From contig NZ_CP021112.1 in NCBI RefSeq assembly GCF_002119765.1, forward strand, positions 186,001-250,000: a stretch of 64,000 nucleotides of DNA, written 5' to 3'. The position numbers and the translations under genes were made by a program. The notes under the pieces were generated by a model. The model worked only from the letters and a program-made list of their open reading frames with translations, searched no databases and was not told the origin of the DNA. The DNA is from Pseudorhodoplanes sinuspersici. GTDB lineage: Bacteria > Pseudomonadota > Alphaproteobacteria > Rhizobiales > Xanthobacteraceae. Below, one piece after another: positions 9,527-18,238 of this stretch (position 1 is its first letter; each line of letters opens with the position of its first letter).

Positions 9527-11161
9527 CTATTGCGAACGCATGGCGGAACGCCAAGGCTTTCGTCGCGGCAATACGTCGTGAACGACCTCACCGCGCACCA
9601 TGGTCAGCAGCACCTGCGTCTGCTTCACCGCACGAGCATCGGCTGCGAAGGGATCGCGATCGAGCACGATCAGGTCGGCAGCCATGCCGGTCGCCAATGT
9701 GCCGCGCCAGCCTTCCTGCTTCATCGCGACGGCGCCGCCAGCGGTGTAGCTGTGAATGGCTTCGCGGACAGATACTGCTTCACCCTGCCCGATCGGCGCA
9801 CCGCTGTCCGAACCCCGGTTGACGGCATCGCCAATTCCATCCCATGGCGACCATGATCCAGTTGGCGCGTCCGAACTGGCGATATAAGCGACACCGGCAT
9901 CGATGACCGAGCGACCGGGATAGAAAATATCGGCGCGCGGTCCAAAGGCGCTCACAATCGAGCGCCGCATACGCGTAAGGAAGCTTGGCTGTGTTACCAC
10001 AAGCGCGCCGAGCGCCTTCATGCGTTCCAGGCCACCTTTGGGCGGCACGAAATAATGCTCGATGCGATGACGGGTCTCACTTCTCGGTTGTGCGGCCTGC
10101 GCCTTTTCATAGGCCTCAATGATGCAGTTAATGGCGCGATCGCCCGTGCAATGCACCGCGACCTGCCAGCCATCGGCATGGGCGTCGCAAATCACACGCT
10201 GCAGTTCAGCCTCGTCGCGCATGAACATGCCGCGGGACGGCATATCGGCGAAATCTTCGCTCACGGCCGAGGTGCGCGCACCGACGATGCCATCGGCGAA
10301 GTATTTTAGTGTCATCGACTGCCAATTGGCGTCGCGGTAAGGTTTCAAACCCTTGGCGGCCGCCTCCGACGGATCGAGCTGGTTCATGAAACCCAGCCGC
10401 ATCGGCAAGACATCGCCTCGAGCACGCATATAGTTCCAGATGGAAAACTCAGCGTCGAAACCGATTGTAAAGCCCACGGCAGCCTCCACTGCCGCGACGA
10501 GGCCCAATCTAGCACTGTCGGCAATGGTCGCGCGCAATGCGGCGATCAGCTCCGATCGGTCCAACGGCGGGGCCGCGCGAAACACCCATTCGGCTGCGCT
10601 TTCCACGGCGCTGCCGTCAAGCCGGCCGTCGGCGGCACGGCCAAACGTCCCGCCTTCGGGATCGGCGATCGTTTCCGTTATCCCCAGAGCGCGCAACGCG
10701 GCGCTATTGACGACAGCGACATGGCCGCAGAAGCGGCGGATCATGACAGGATGTTGCGGTACGGCCGCATCGATCTCGGCGCGGGTCGGCAAGCGAAGCT
10801 CGGCAAGACCGTTCTCATCGAGACCGGCCGCATAGACCCACTTGTCTGCAGCAATCTTTTCTGAGCGCGCAACGAGCAGCTCAAGTACATCAGGAATAGA
10901 GGTGACTTCGCGTGGCGTGACAGGCACCTGCAAGCGCGCATACGCAATCGCAAACAAATGGATATGCGCATCGGTCAGGCCCGGAATGACTGCGGCACCG
11001 TCAAGATCAATCGTCTCGTCGCTAACGGGCGCTTCCTGCTCCGCTCCGCTCCAGACGACTTTGCCATCACTGACAACGATACTGTCCGCGGGAGTTTCAT
11101 CCCACGCCGACCGGTAAATCCGGCCATTGGTCAGTTGAAGAGTACGCGCACGCTGAGCCAT
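9527..11161 (-). CDS. Amidohydrolase family 3 (YtcJ/N-substituted formamide deformylase-like)
   Basis: About 544 residues from the ATG at 11161; the frame is open to 11233 but the upstream residues do not look like a conserved N-terminus. The first beta-sandwich strand holds TNGRIYRS; the metal site begins with GLTDAHIHLF near residue 65. Later come AVHCTGDRAI near 325, RIEHY near 357 and SDAPTG near 420, all standard for YtcJ-like amidohydrolases. Family members hydrolyse N-formyl or other amide bonds of small molecules. It is embedded between the binding protein and permease genes of an ABC operon, so it probably acts on the imported compound or a derivative. The bond cleaved is unknown. 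Confidence 0.85.
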   Translation of the reverse strand: MAQRARTLQLTNGRIYRSAWDETPADSIVVSDGKVVWSGAEQEAPVSDETIDLDGAAVIPGLTDAHIHLFAIAYARLQVPVTPREVTSIPDVLELLVARSEKIAADKWVYAAGLDENGLAELRLPTRAEIDAAVPQHPVMIRRFCGHVAVVNSAALRALGITETIADPEGGTFGRAADGRLDGSAVESAAEWVFRAAPPLDRSELIAALRATIADSARLGLVAAVEAAVGFTIGFDAEFSIWNYMRARGDVLPMRLGFMNQLDPSEAAAKGLKPYRDANWQSMTLKYFADGIVGARTSAVSEDFADMPSRGMFMRDEAELQRVICDAHADGWQVAVHCTGDRAINCIIEAYEKAQAAQPRSETRHRIEHYFVPPKGGLERMKALGALVVTQPSFLTRMRRSIVSAFGPRADIFYPGRSVIDAGVAYIASSDAPTGSWSPWDGIGDAVNRGSDSGAPIGQGEAVSVREAIHSYTAGGAVAMKQEGWRGTLATGMAADLIVLDRDPFAADARAVKQTQVLLTMVRGEVVHDVLPRRKPWRSAMRSQ

Positions 11162-11245
11162 GTCGAAATAATGCGAGACTTTATCTCGGCAACCGGGGCG
11201 CGCGCGGCCGATACCGCACGCGCCCCGCAACAATGAGGACGTTCG

Positions 11246-12424
11246 TTATTGCTTGGTCAGCGCCCAGTCCGGCTGATCCGCGAACACCACTCCGGTTTCC
11301 TTGTTAATCAACTTACCGTCGACCTTCTCAACCGTGCGCAGGTAAACGTTCTGGCGAATGTGGCGGGTTGCCGGATCAATCGACACCGGTCCGCGCGGGC
11401 TCGTCCATTTCATACCTTTCACCGCATCGACCGCTTTCTGCGGGTCGCGCTGTCCATTGGTCGCTTCAATCATTTTGTAGATGACGCGCGCACCGTCGTA
11501 AGCTGCGATACCCGTCATGCCAACATCATCGGGACCTGCGCCAGCTTTGGCCATCGCCTCGAGGAAAGACTTATTTTCCGGGGACTGATGCGACACCGCG
11601 TAGTGATAGGTCGATAGCACACCGAGGCTGGAATCGCCGATGCTCGGCAGGTCGATCTCCGTGACAATATCACCGGTCGACATCAGCTTTACGCCATCCG
11701 CCTTCAGGCCGTTATCAATATAGGCCTTGAAGAAACCGAAGGTCGGGGGACCGGACGGCAGAAAGCAGAAGATGGTGTCAGCACCCGAAGCCTTGATGCG
11801 CTGCATGATGGGGCTGAAGTCGGTGGTGTTGAGCGGAATGCGAATGGCCTCGACGACGGCGCCGCCGTCTGCTTCGAAGGTTTTCTTGAATGCGGCTTCA
11901 GCATCAATGCCCGGACCGTAGTCGCTGACCGCAATCGCCGCCTTCTTCGCACCGTTCTTGATCGCTGTCTTCGCGGCCGGCACGGTGTTCTGCCACATCG
12001 TGAACGAGGTCCGGACGATATAAGGGCTCTTTTCGACGATCGACGATGTCGCAGCATTCATCACGACGAGCGGGGTCTTGGATTCCTCAAGCAGCGGTGC
12101 AATCGCCATAGCATTCGGCGTAAAATAGATACCGGCGAGATACTGAACCTTTTCCTTTATCAGCAGCTCCTGCGCCAACGCCTTGGACTTGGCAGGGTTT
12201 GGACCCTCCTCATCCTTGTAGATGAACTCGACGGTATGGTTGCCTACTTTGTTGCCATTCTGCGCAACCCAGGCGTCAATGCCCATCCTGAAGTTCTTGC
12301 CGAATAGCGCATATGGGCCCGAGAAAGTGCCGATGACCCCAACCTTGATGACGTCGGCGGATACCGTGCCGACCATGAGGCCGAAGATGGCGAGTGTCAG
12401 GATCGATCGAGTGCCTTTATTCAT
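11246..12424 (-). CDS. ABC transporter periplasmic substrate-binding protein (LivK-like)
   Basis: 392 residues from the ATG at 12424, preferred over one five codons upstream because GGGA lies about 10 bases before it. A signal peptide (MNKGTRSILTLAIFGLMVGT then VSA|D) precedes IKVGVIGTFSGPYALFGKNF, the canonical start of type I periplasmic binding proteins of the branched-chain amino acid/amide family. The LivK-like fold is supported by length and by YLAGIYFTPNAMAIAPLLEE near residue 95. It lies upstream of the amidohydrolase and permease genes on the same strand and should give the importer its specificity. Confidence 0.9.
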   Translation of the reverse strand: MNKGTRSILTLAIFGLMVGTVSADVIKVGVIGTFSGPYALFGKNFRMGIDAWVAQNGNKVGNHTVEFIYKDEEGPNPAKSKALAQELLIKEKVQYLAGIYFTPNAMAIAPLLEESKTPLVVMNAATSSIVEKSPYIVRTSFTMWQNTVPAAKTAIKNGAKKAAIAVSDYGPGIDAEAAFKKTFEADGGAVVEAIRIPLNTTDFSPIMQRIKASGADTIFCFLPSGPPTFGFFKAYIDNGLKADGVKLMSTGDIVTEIDLPSIGDSSLGVLSTYHYAVSHQSPENKSFLEAMAKAGAGPDDVGMTGIAAYDGARVIYKMIEATNGQRDPQKAVDAVKGMKWTSPRGPVSIDPATRHIRQNVYLRTVEKVDGKLINKETGVVFADQPDWALTKQ

Positions 12425-12526
12425 TGCAGTGGTTCCCATTACAAAACGTGGAAAGCGATTGGCAAATCTATATTCAATAAACGTGCCGACTTGGGAGCGC
12501 AGGCGTCACAATAGACCGATTGGTAT

Positions 12527-13963
12527 TCAGAACATTTCGAAATACTCCCGCTGTTCCCAGTCGGAAACCTCCGCCTGGAAACGATCGATCTCGGCATTCT
12601 TGATGTGGGTGTAATAGTCGACCATCGTTGCACCCATCCTCTCACGGAAGAACGGATCCTCCTTAAGCGCGAAGGTCGCTTCCCGCAGCGATTTGGGCAA
12701 GAGATCAGCATGGGTTTCGTACGGCGTGTCCGCTGACGGTCCAGGGTCGAGATTGCGATCGACACCGTCGAGACCGGACAAGATTTGCGACGACATATAG
12801 AGATAGGGATTGGCCGCGGGCTCGCCGACACGATTCTCGATGCGTGTTGCGCGGTCACCGGCACCGCCGAGCACGCGCAGCATCGCGCCCCGATTGTCGC
12901 GACCCCAGATCGCACGATCAGGTGCCAGCGAGTAGGAGCGATAGCGCTTGTAGCCGTTGATGGTCGGCGTCGTGAAGACAGTCGCCGCGCGCGCATGCAC
13001 CAAAAGCCCCGCGAGATAACCTTGACCAAACGGCGACAGCAGCTGCGTGTCGTCGCTGGGCATGAAGGCATTCACGCCGGTCGCCCGCGACACAATCGAC
13101 TGGTGCAGATGCCAACCCGATGACACCACATTCGGGATTTTCGGCCGGCACATGAAGGTGGCGTGATAGCCGTGGCGATGGGCGATCTGTTTCACGGCGC
13201 TGCGGAACAGTACCATGCTGTCGGCCGGCGTCAGGCCCACTGTCGGCGCGAAGGTGAATTCGCACTGGCTGGGACCATATTCGATTTCGACAGATCGTAA
13301 CGGCAGCCCAAGCGCAATGACGTCGCGCCGGATGATTTCGAGCACCGGCTCCATCTGGTCGTAGCGCTGTTCGGTAAGATAATTGTAGCCGTGCGACAAA
13401 AGACTGACGTCCGGCGGGTTACCGGGCTGGCCCGCATCCTCCGGATTCATGCGGCTGTTCTCAACGTTGAAAATATGAAATTCAACTTCGAGACCAGCAA
13501 CGAAATCGTAACCGCGCTCGCCAAGCTCGCCGAGCACCTTCTTGTAGAGATTGCGCGTTGCAAAGGATACGGGGCGACCGTCGGCGAAATGCACATCGCA
13601 CAGAACCCACCCGGTTTCAGGCGACCAGGGCAGAACGCGAAATGTGGTGGGATCGGGAATCATCAAGACGTCGGCGGCGCCCTGCATTTCCGGAATTCCA
13701 AAGCCGCCGCCGGCGGTGAATACCGGAAATACCGTCTTGTGCGACGTGTCCTTGGCGAACATCGTCGTGGTAATCGTGCAGCCACTTTCGAGACACCGCA
13801 GCGCCTCGCTGGCGACCAGCGTCTTGCCGCGCAGAATGCCGTGCTGATCCGGAAACGACAGCCGGATCACCTCAAGCTTTTGCTCTTCCACCACGCGGCG
13901 CAACCGGGTGGCTGCTTCCTTCTGCTCCGCGGACCACAGACCGTGACGCTCAACGAAACTCAA
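12527..13963 (-). CDS. Glutamine synthetase-like ligase (gamma-glutamyl-amide forming family)
   Basis: 478 residues. The start is TTG at 13961-13963, supported by GGGAG six bases upstream. The beta-grasp N-terminal domain contains RLSFPDQHGILRGKTL; the catalytic domain shows metal-ligand motifs LEVEFHIF near residue 162, EIEYGPSQCEFTF near 227, SGWHLHQSI near 282 and RIENRVGEPAANPYLY near 390. Divergent GS-like enzymes without the housekeeping adenylylation region often couple glutamate to amines, as in isopropylamine (IpuC) or aniline (TdnQ/AtdA1) catabolism. Placement between a Rieske oxygenase gene and an ABC importer supports a catabolic role here. The amine substrate is inference. Confidence 0.85.
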   Translation of the reverse strand: MSFVERHGLWSAEQKEAATRLRRVVEEQKLEVIRLSFPDQHGILRGKTLVASEALRCLESGCTITTTMFAKDTSHKTVFPVFTAGGGFGIPEMQGAADVLMIPDPTTFRVLPWSPETGWVLCDVHFADGRPVSFATRNLYKKVLGELGERGYDFVAGLEVEFHIFNVENSRMNPEDAGQPGNPPDVSLLSHGYNYLTEQRYDQMEPVLEIIRRDVIALGLPLRSVEIEYGPSQCEFTFAPTVGLTPADSMVLFRSAVKQIAHRHGYHATFMCRPKIPNVVSSGWHLHQSIVSRATGVNAFMPSDDTQLLSPFGQGYLAGLLVHARAATVFTTPTINGYKRYRSYSLAPDRAIWGRDNRGAMLRVLGGAGDRATRIENRVGEPAANPYLYMSSQILSGLDGVDRNLDPGPSADTPYETHADLLPKSLREATFALKEDPFFRERMGATMVDYYTHIKNAEIDRFQAEVSDWEQREYFEMF

Positions 13964-13993
13964 CGCATTCTCCCGCGGCTGTTCTGATCGAAA

Positions 13994-15361
13994 TCACTCT
14001 GCCGCAGTTAGGTGGACGACGTTGGACCCGGGCTCGGTCTGATCGGCAGGCACCGCTGCCATCCACGGCGCACCGCGACGACGGGCGACATCGACTTCCA
14101 TCCAATACGTTTCCCAGCCTTTGGTCGGTCCGATGCCGTCCATGGTGCCGGGGCCCTGAATGCTGCGCGCGGTGTCCGCATCAAGGGACATTAACGGCTT
14201 CTGGCCACCGCTGACCTTCTCGATTTCCCGACGCAACAGCTTGCGGTAGGCGATGATCGCCTTGTCGCTTGAGCCCAAATGCTCGCGGGTGCGATTTTGA
14301 ATCCTGCCCATCGATTCCACTGCCCATTGGTCGTGAACATTGATGTCGGCACCCATGCCGGTATAGGTCTCGCTCTGCTGCTCGTGTGGATTGAAACCGT
14401 AATCGTTGGTCTTGTTCCTTCGCGATGTATAGTGGGGCAGCTCATAAAGCTCGAGGCGCTGCTCACGCATCTTTTTCTTGTCGACCGGCTGAGTGTAGCT
14501 GGTGAAGATCGCGTACCAGTAGCAATTCTCGTCATCCACCGGCACGTGCCACTGGGTGATTGTCATTTCCGTGCTCATCGGAATCACGAAGCCATGCGGG
14601 AATAGCTGATTGGTTACCCGCACATGGGTGCGCTCCTCATCGATCTCGCGCAGCGCAATCAGACGCAGACCATATTCGGTCGCTTCCACATTGATGATGG
14701 GGCGATCATATTCACGCAGGATCTTGGTCATCGGCAGTTCAGTGCCGGCGGACGCGCCGCGGAACTGCTTTCCATAGGAAGCCTTAACGTCCTCGTCCTC
14801 AAAGAAGCGGTGCAGAAACGAGGCGTGAGCGGGATCGATGCCGACTTCCAGCGCCTGCAGCCAGTTGCATTCGAACAGGCCCTTGAACGCAAACGTGTAC
14901 TGACCCGGCGCTGCGAAGCAGTCGATTTCCGGAAATGCTGGTGGCTCGCCTTCACCGAGATAAGCCCACAGGATGCCGCCTTTCTCGACCACGGGAAACG
15001 CACGCTGTTTGATGCCGGCACAGAGCTTGGAGCTCTTCGGCTCGGCCGGTGTCTCCATGCACTTGCCCTCGACATCGAACAGCCAACCATGAAATGCGCA
15101 GCGCAGGCCCCCGCCTTCGAGGCGGCCGAACGCCAGATCGGCGCCGCGATGCGGGCAATCGCGGTCGAGCAAGCCGTAGCGACCCTCCTCGTCGCGAAAC
15201 AGGACAAAATCCTCACCGAGCAGACGGACCGGCTTGATCGGCCGCTCGCCGGCGAGTTCGTCCACCAGCGCCGCTGGCTGCCAATACATCCGCATCAGTT
15301 TGCCCGCGGGCGCCTTCGGCCCGACCCGCGTGATCAGGTCATTTTGCTCTTGGCTCATCAT
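13994..15361 (-). CDS. Rieske non-haem iron aromatic oxygenase, alpha subunit
   Basis: 455 residues from the ATG at 15361 (a second ATG follows directly); GAGGG lies about 10 bases upstream, and the longer open frame to 15514 lacks a conserved N-terminus. The Rieske cluster ligands are in CPHRGADLAFG and, 17 residues on, CAFHGW (residues about 70-95). The mononuclear iron site is in EVGIDPAHASFLHRFF (D-x2-H-x4-H) near residue 180. The size and layout match phthalate 4,5-dioxygenase-type one-component alpha subunits. It should insert oxygen into an aromatic or heteroaromatic ring using electrons from the divergently encoded reductase. No separate beta subunit or ferredoxin gene is present in the window. 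Confidence 0.9.
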   Translation of the reverse strand: MMSQEQNDLITRVGPKAPAGKLMRMYWQPAALVDELAGERPIKPVRLLGEDFVLFRDEEGRYGLLDRDCPHRGADLAFGRLEGGGLRCAFHGWLFDVEGKCMETPAEPKSSKLCAGIKQRAFPVVEKGGILWAYLGEGEPPAFPEIDCFAAPGQYTFAFKGLFECNWLQALEVGIDPAHASFLHRFFEDEDVKASYGKQFRGASAGTELPMTKILREYDRPIINVEATEYGLRLIALREIDEERTHVRVTNQLFPHGFVIPMSTEMTITQWHVPVDDENCYWYAIFTSYTQPVDKKKMREQRLELYELPHYTSRRNKTNDYGFNPHEQQSETYTGMGADINVHDQWAVESMGRIQNRTREHLGSSDKAIIAYRKLLRREIEKVSGGQKPLMSLDADTARSIQGPGTMDGIGPTKGWETYWMEVDVARRRGAPWMAAVPADQTEPGSNVVHLTAAE

Positions 15362-15423
15362 GGTGAGGGCCCTCGAAATGAATGGTGCGCCCAGCCTGCA
15401 GCCGGAAGCATGCAAGTCGGATT

Positions 15424-15438
15424 GTTCGTCTATTGAAC
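15424..15438. promoter_or_regulatory. Candidate operator GTTC-N7-GAAC upstream of the oxygenase gene
   Basis: A 15-base inverted repeat with 4-base arms, GTTCGTCTATTGAAC, lies 62 bases upstream of the oxygenase ATG in the divergent promoter. GTTC-type half-sites are known for some IclR-family regulators of aromatic catabolism such as PcaR, and an IclR gene lies in the divergent operon. The arms are short, so this is weak. Confidence 0.3.
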
Positions 15439-15561
15439 TTATGTGCGATTTTATAGCTGGATAGATTCTAAGCAAGCAGATTGTTTTGGCAGCCTCGGCG
15501 TGTTTTCTGAGCACCCCACACCACAGGCCTCATTTCCGCTCGGCATTTGCTTGCGCATAGT

Positions 15562-15573
15562 GAACAGTTGTTC
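15562..15573. promoter_or_regulatory. Candidate operator GAACA-GT-TGTTC upstream of the reductase gene
   Basis: A 12-base inverted repeat, GAACAGTTGTTC, lies 80 bases before the reductase GTG start. It carries the same GAAC/GTTC half-sites as the palindrome at 15424-15438 but in the opposite order. With that site it brackets the divergent promoter region and is a plausible target of the IclR regulator encoded downstream. Confidence 0.3.
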
Positions 15574-15652
15574 GATATACGCTGGATCGTAAGGAGCTTG
15601 CCGTGCCTCGAACCCTCTTCCTCTTCACTGTCTGTATGCCGGGACGTCTGCC

Positions 15653-16924
15653 GTGAGCGGGCTGCTGATTATTGGCGCGTCCTATGCCGGCGTTCAGTCG
15701 GCAATCAGCGCGCGCGAGGCCGGCTACCAGGCCCCAATCCGTATCGTCGCCGATGAGGCCGACCTGCCCTATCAACGGCCGCCACTGTCGAAGGGCTTTC
15801 TCGCCGGCAGCGTGGCCCATAGCAACCTGATCCTGCGCGGCGCGGATTTCTTCGCCGCACAGCAGATCGACATGAAACTTGCTGCGCGCGTCGTGCGGAT
15901 TGATCGCGATGCCCGCCGTGTCGAACTGCAGGATGGCGAACTCATCAACTATGACACATTGCTAATCGCCACCGGTTCACGGGCGCGCAAGCTCGTCATC
16001 CCAGGCCATGACCGCGACGGCATCTGCTATCTGCGCACTCTCGACGACGCGGTCACCCTGAAGAGGCGTCTCGAGGCTGCCAGTTCGGTCATCATCATTG
16101 GTGGCGGCTTCATTGGCCTCGAAGTCGCGGCCACGGCGGCGAAGGCGGACAAGGCTGTAACGCTGGTGGAGGCCGGCGCGCGGCTGCTGGAGCGTTCGGT
16201 GTCACCTCTTGTCTCGCAATTTCTGCTGGATCTCCATCGCAGCCGCGGCGTGGAGATCCGCTTCAACGAGACCGTCATCGGCATCGAAGACGCCGACGGT
16301 GCCGGCCATGCCGTCATTTGCAGCGATGGCCGGCGCGTGCACGGCGACCTCATTATCGTCGGCATCGGCGGCATCGCCAATGACGAACTGGCATCGGCGG
16401 CAGGCATCCCCTGCAGCAACGGCGTCGATGTTGACTCATACGGGCGCACCGGCGCGCCGAATATCTTTGCCGCCGGCGACTGCAGCAATCATTTTAACAG
16501 TTTTGCCGGACGCCGTGTACGGCTGGAGTCGGTGCAGAATGCCACCGACCAGGGTAAATCAGCCGGCGCAACCATCGCCGGCAAGCCCGAACCCTATGTT
16601 AGCGTGCCGCGCTTCTGGTCGGATCAATACGATGCCAAGCTGCAGACCGTCGGTCTTGCGGCGCCTGACGACACCGCTGTCGTGCGCGGCGATATCCATG
16701 CGGGACGGTTCTCGGTGTTCTATTACAGGGATCGGAAACTGATGGCGGTGGACAGCATCAACCGGCCGGGCGACCAGATGATCGCGCGCCGGCTGATTGC
16801 CGCCGCACGGTCGCCATCGCCGGAACAGGCGGCCGACATGTCATTCGACCTGAAGACAGTGGAGCAGTCCCGTGAAACGCGGGAGGGAATAGAGCATGCC
16901 GAAGCTGAAGCGCAGCGATCTTGA
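15653..16924 (+). CDS. FAD-dependent ferredoxin reductase (BenC/RedA-like, NAD(P)H)
   Basis: 423 residues starting at GTG 15653. The FAD-binding motif is LLIIGASYAGVQSAISAREA at residues 3-22, followed by the PYQRPPLSKGFL signature near 38. The NAD(P)-binding motif is IIIGGGFIGLEVAATAAK near 147, and the second FAD motif is IFAAGDCSNHFN near 275. This is the ferredoxin-NAD reductase family that supplies electrons to Rieske oxygenases and P450s. It is transcribed divergently from the oxygenase and overlaps the IclR gene by 29 bases. A ferredoxin gene is missing locally. Confidence 0.9.
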   Translation: MSGLLIIGASYAGVQSAISAREAGYQAPIRIVADEADLPYQRPPLSKGFLAGSVAHSNLILRGADFFAAQQIDMKLAARVVRIDRDARRVELQDGELINYDTLLIATGSRARKLVIPGHDRDGICYLRTLDDAVTLKRRLEAASSVIIIGGGFIGLEVAATAAKADKAVTLVEAGARLLERSVSPLVSQFLLDLHRSRGVEIRFNETVIGIEDADGAGHAVICSDGRRVHGDLIIVGIGGIANDELASAAGIPCSNGVDVDSYGRTGAPNIFAAGDCSNHFNSFAGRRVRLESVQNATDQGKSAGATIAGKPEPYVSVPRFWSDQYDAKLQTVGLAAPDDTAVVRGDIHAGRFSVFYYRDRKLMAVDSINRPGDQMIARRLIAAARSPSPEQAADMSFDLKTVEQSRETREGIEHAEAEAQRS

Positions 16925-17684
16925 GGCGCGTGGCAATACCGACTTCGTCGAAAGCCTTGATCGTGGCCTGCGGGTATTCGAGTTATTCGGCGCCAACCGG
17001 CGCCCAATGACATTGAGCGATCTGGCTAATGCCGCCGACTTGCCCCGCGCCACTGCGCGTCGGATCTTGTTCACCTTGGAGCGCGCCGGTTACGTTGCCT
17101 GCGATGGCAAACTGTTTACGCTGACACCGCGCGTGCTGGCGCTTGCTGCATCCTACCTTTCTTCCAATCAGGTTGTCGCGGTGCTGCAGCCGGTGCTCGA
17201 CCGGCTGTCAAGTGACGCCCAGGAGATCAGCTCGCTGGCGATCCTTGACGGCAGTGACGTCATTTTCATTGCCCGCGCCAGTCCAGCGCGGGTGTTTTCG
17301 GCCGGCATCGACCTCGGTTACCGGCTGCCGGCTTTCTGCACGTCGGTCGGCCGCGCCATGCTTGGCCAATTTTCCAATGACGACCTCGCGAAGGCGCTCG
17401 ACGGCATGGCATTGACGGCGCTGACTCCCTTTACAGTCACCGACAAGGACTTGCTGCTGGCGACCATCATGACCGACCGCGAAAAGGGCTATTCGCTGGT
17501 CGACCGCGAGGCCGAGCCGGGCTTTCGTTCGATCTCGGTGCCGGTTAGGCGCTATGACGGCACTATTGTCGCCGCGATCAACATGGGTGCACATGTCGAC
17601 CGTATTTCAACAGGAGAGATGATCGACCGCTTCCTGCCACTGCTGCACCAGGGCGCGGATTCGGTAAGATCCTTGCTGCTGTAA
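16896..17684 (+). CDS. IclR family transcriptional regulator
   Basis: 262 residues. The winged helix-turn-helix lies at about 16-80 (SLDRGLRVFELFGANRRPMT, then LSDLANAADLPRATARRILFTLE). The effector domain at 90-262 contains CTSVGRAMLGQFSNDDL and SLVDREAEPGFRSISVPVRR, typical of PcaR/PcaU/CatR-type regulators of aromatic acid catabolism. The ATG has GGAGGG about nine bases upstream and lies within the end of the reductase gene. It probably controls the divergent oxygenase/reductase promoter. Confidence 0.92.
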   Translation: MPKLKRSDLEARGNTDFVESLDRGLRVFELFGANRRPMTLSDLANAADLPRATARRILFTLERAGYVACDGKLFTLTPRVLALAASYLSSNQVVAVLQPVLDRLSSDAQEISSLAILDGSDVIFIARASPARVFSAGIDLGYRLPAFCTSVGRAMLGQFSNDDLAKALDGMALTALTPFTVTDKDLLLATIMTDREKGYSLVDREAEPGFRSISVPVRRYDGTIVAAINMGAHVDRISTGEMIDRFLPLLHQGADSVRSLLL

Positions 17685-17720
17685 GCGCAGCGAATTTGTT
17701 GCCACGATCGGACAATTCAG

Positions 17721-18068
17721 ATGCCGCATATCGTTGTTGAATATTCGAGCGAAGGGCACGCCCGGTTCGACGTCATGGAGCTGATGCAGGCCTTGCATGG
17801 CGCGGCAGCCGCCACAGGCGTGATCGAGGCGGCCGATATCAAGATCCGCGCGACGGCCTTTGCCGATTACCTGGTGGCGGGCCGGCGCGACGGGTTCTGC
17901 CACGTCTCGCTCTATTTGCTGGAAGGTCGCACCCCGCAGCAGAAAGCGCTGTTGAGCGAAACGCTGCGCGCAACATTGGCCGGATTACTGCCGCAAACGA
18001 AAAGCCTCAGCGTCGACATTCGCGACATGGACGCGTTCGCCTACAAGAAGCGGCTTAACGCCTACTAG
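17721..18068 (+). CDS. 5-carboxymethyl-2-hydroxymuconate delta-isomerase-like tautomerase
   Basis: 115 residues, the size of CHMI (HpaF) proteins. It starts MPHIVVEYS, so removal of Met would leave the N-terminal proline used as catalytic base in the tautomerase superfamily. The middle (FADYLVAGRRDGFCHVSLYL near residue 48) and DIRDMDAFAYKKRLNAY at the end match CHMI. In the homoprotocatechuate meta-cleavage route it isomerises 5-carboxymethyl-2-hydroxymuconate. No extradiol dioxygenase or HpaE/D homologue is nearby, so it may serve a related ring-cleavage product. It follows the IclR gene by 36 bases. Confidence 0.85.
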   Translation: MPHIVVEYSSEGHARFDVMELMQALHGAAAATGVIEAADIKIRATAFADYLVAGRRDGFCHVSLYLLEGRTPQQKALLSETLRATLAGLLPQTKSLSVDIRDMDAFAYKKRLNAY

Positions 18069-18238
18069 CGGACGGCGATAGCTCCTCGCCAAATCACGCC
18101 TCAAATGCGGAGCGAATGAGTGCAGCGCAGGCCAAGTGTTAGGTATATCGAGGAAATGGCGCGCCGCACCGGGTGATGATAAGAACTATTCCTACTCCAT
18201 AGCCCTCTCGAGCCCTCCTTTTCCCAAATAGCGAAGGC

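Noticed and set aside
18074-18090. GGCGA/TCGCC hairpin as a terminator after the CHMI-like gene
   Set aside because: Five-base stem and no T-run; not enough support.
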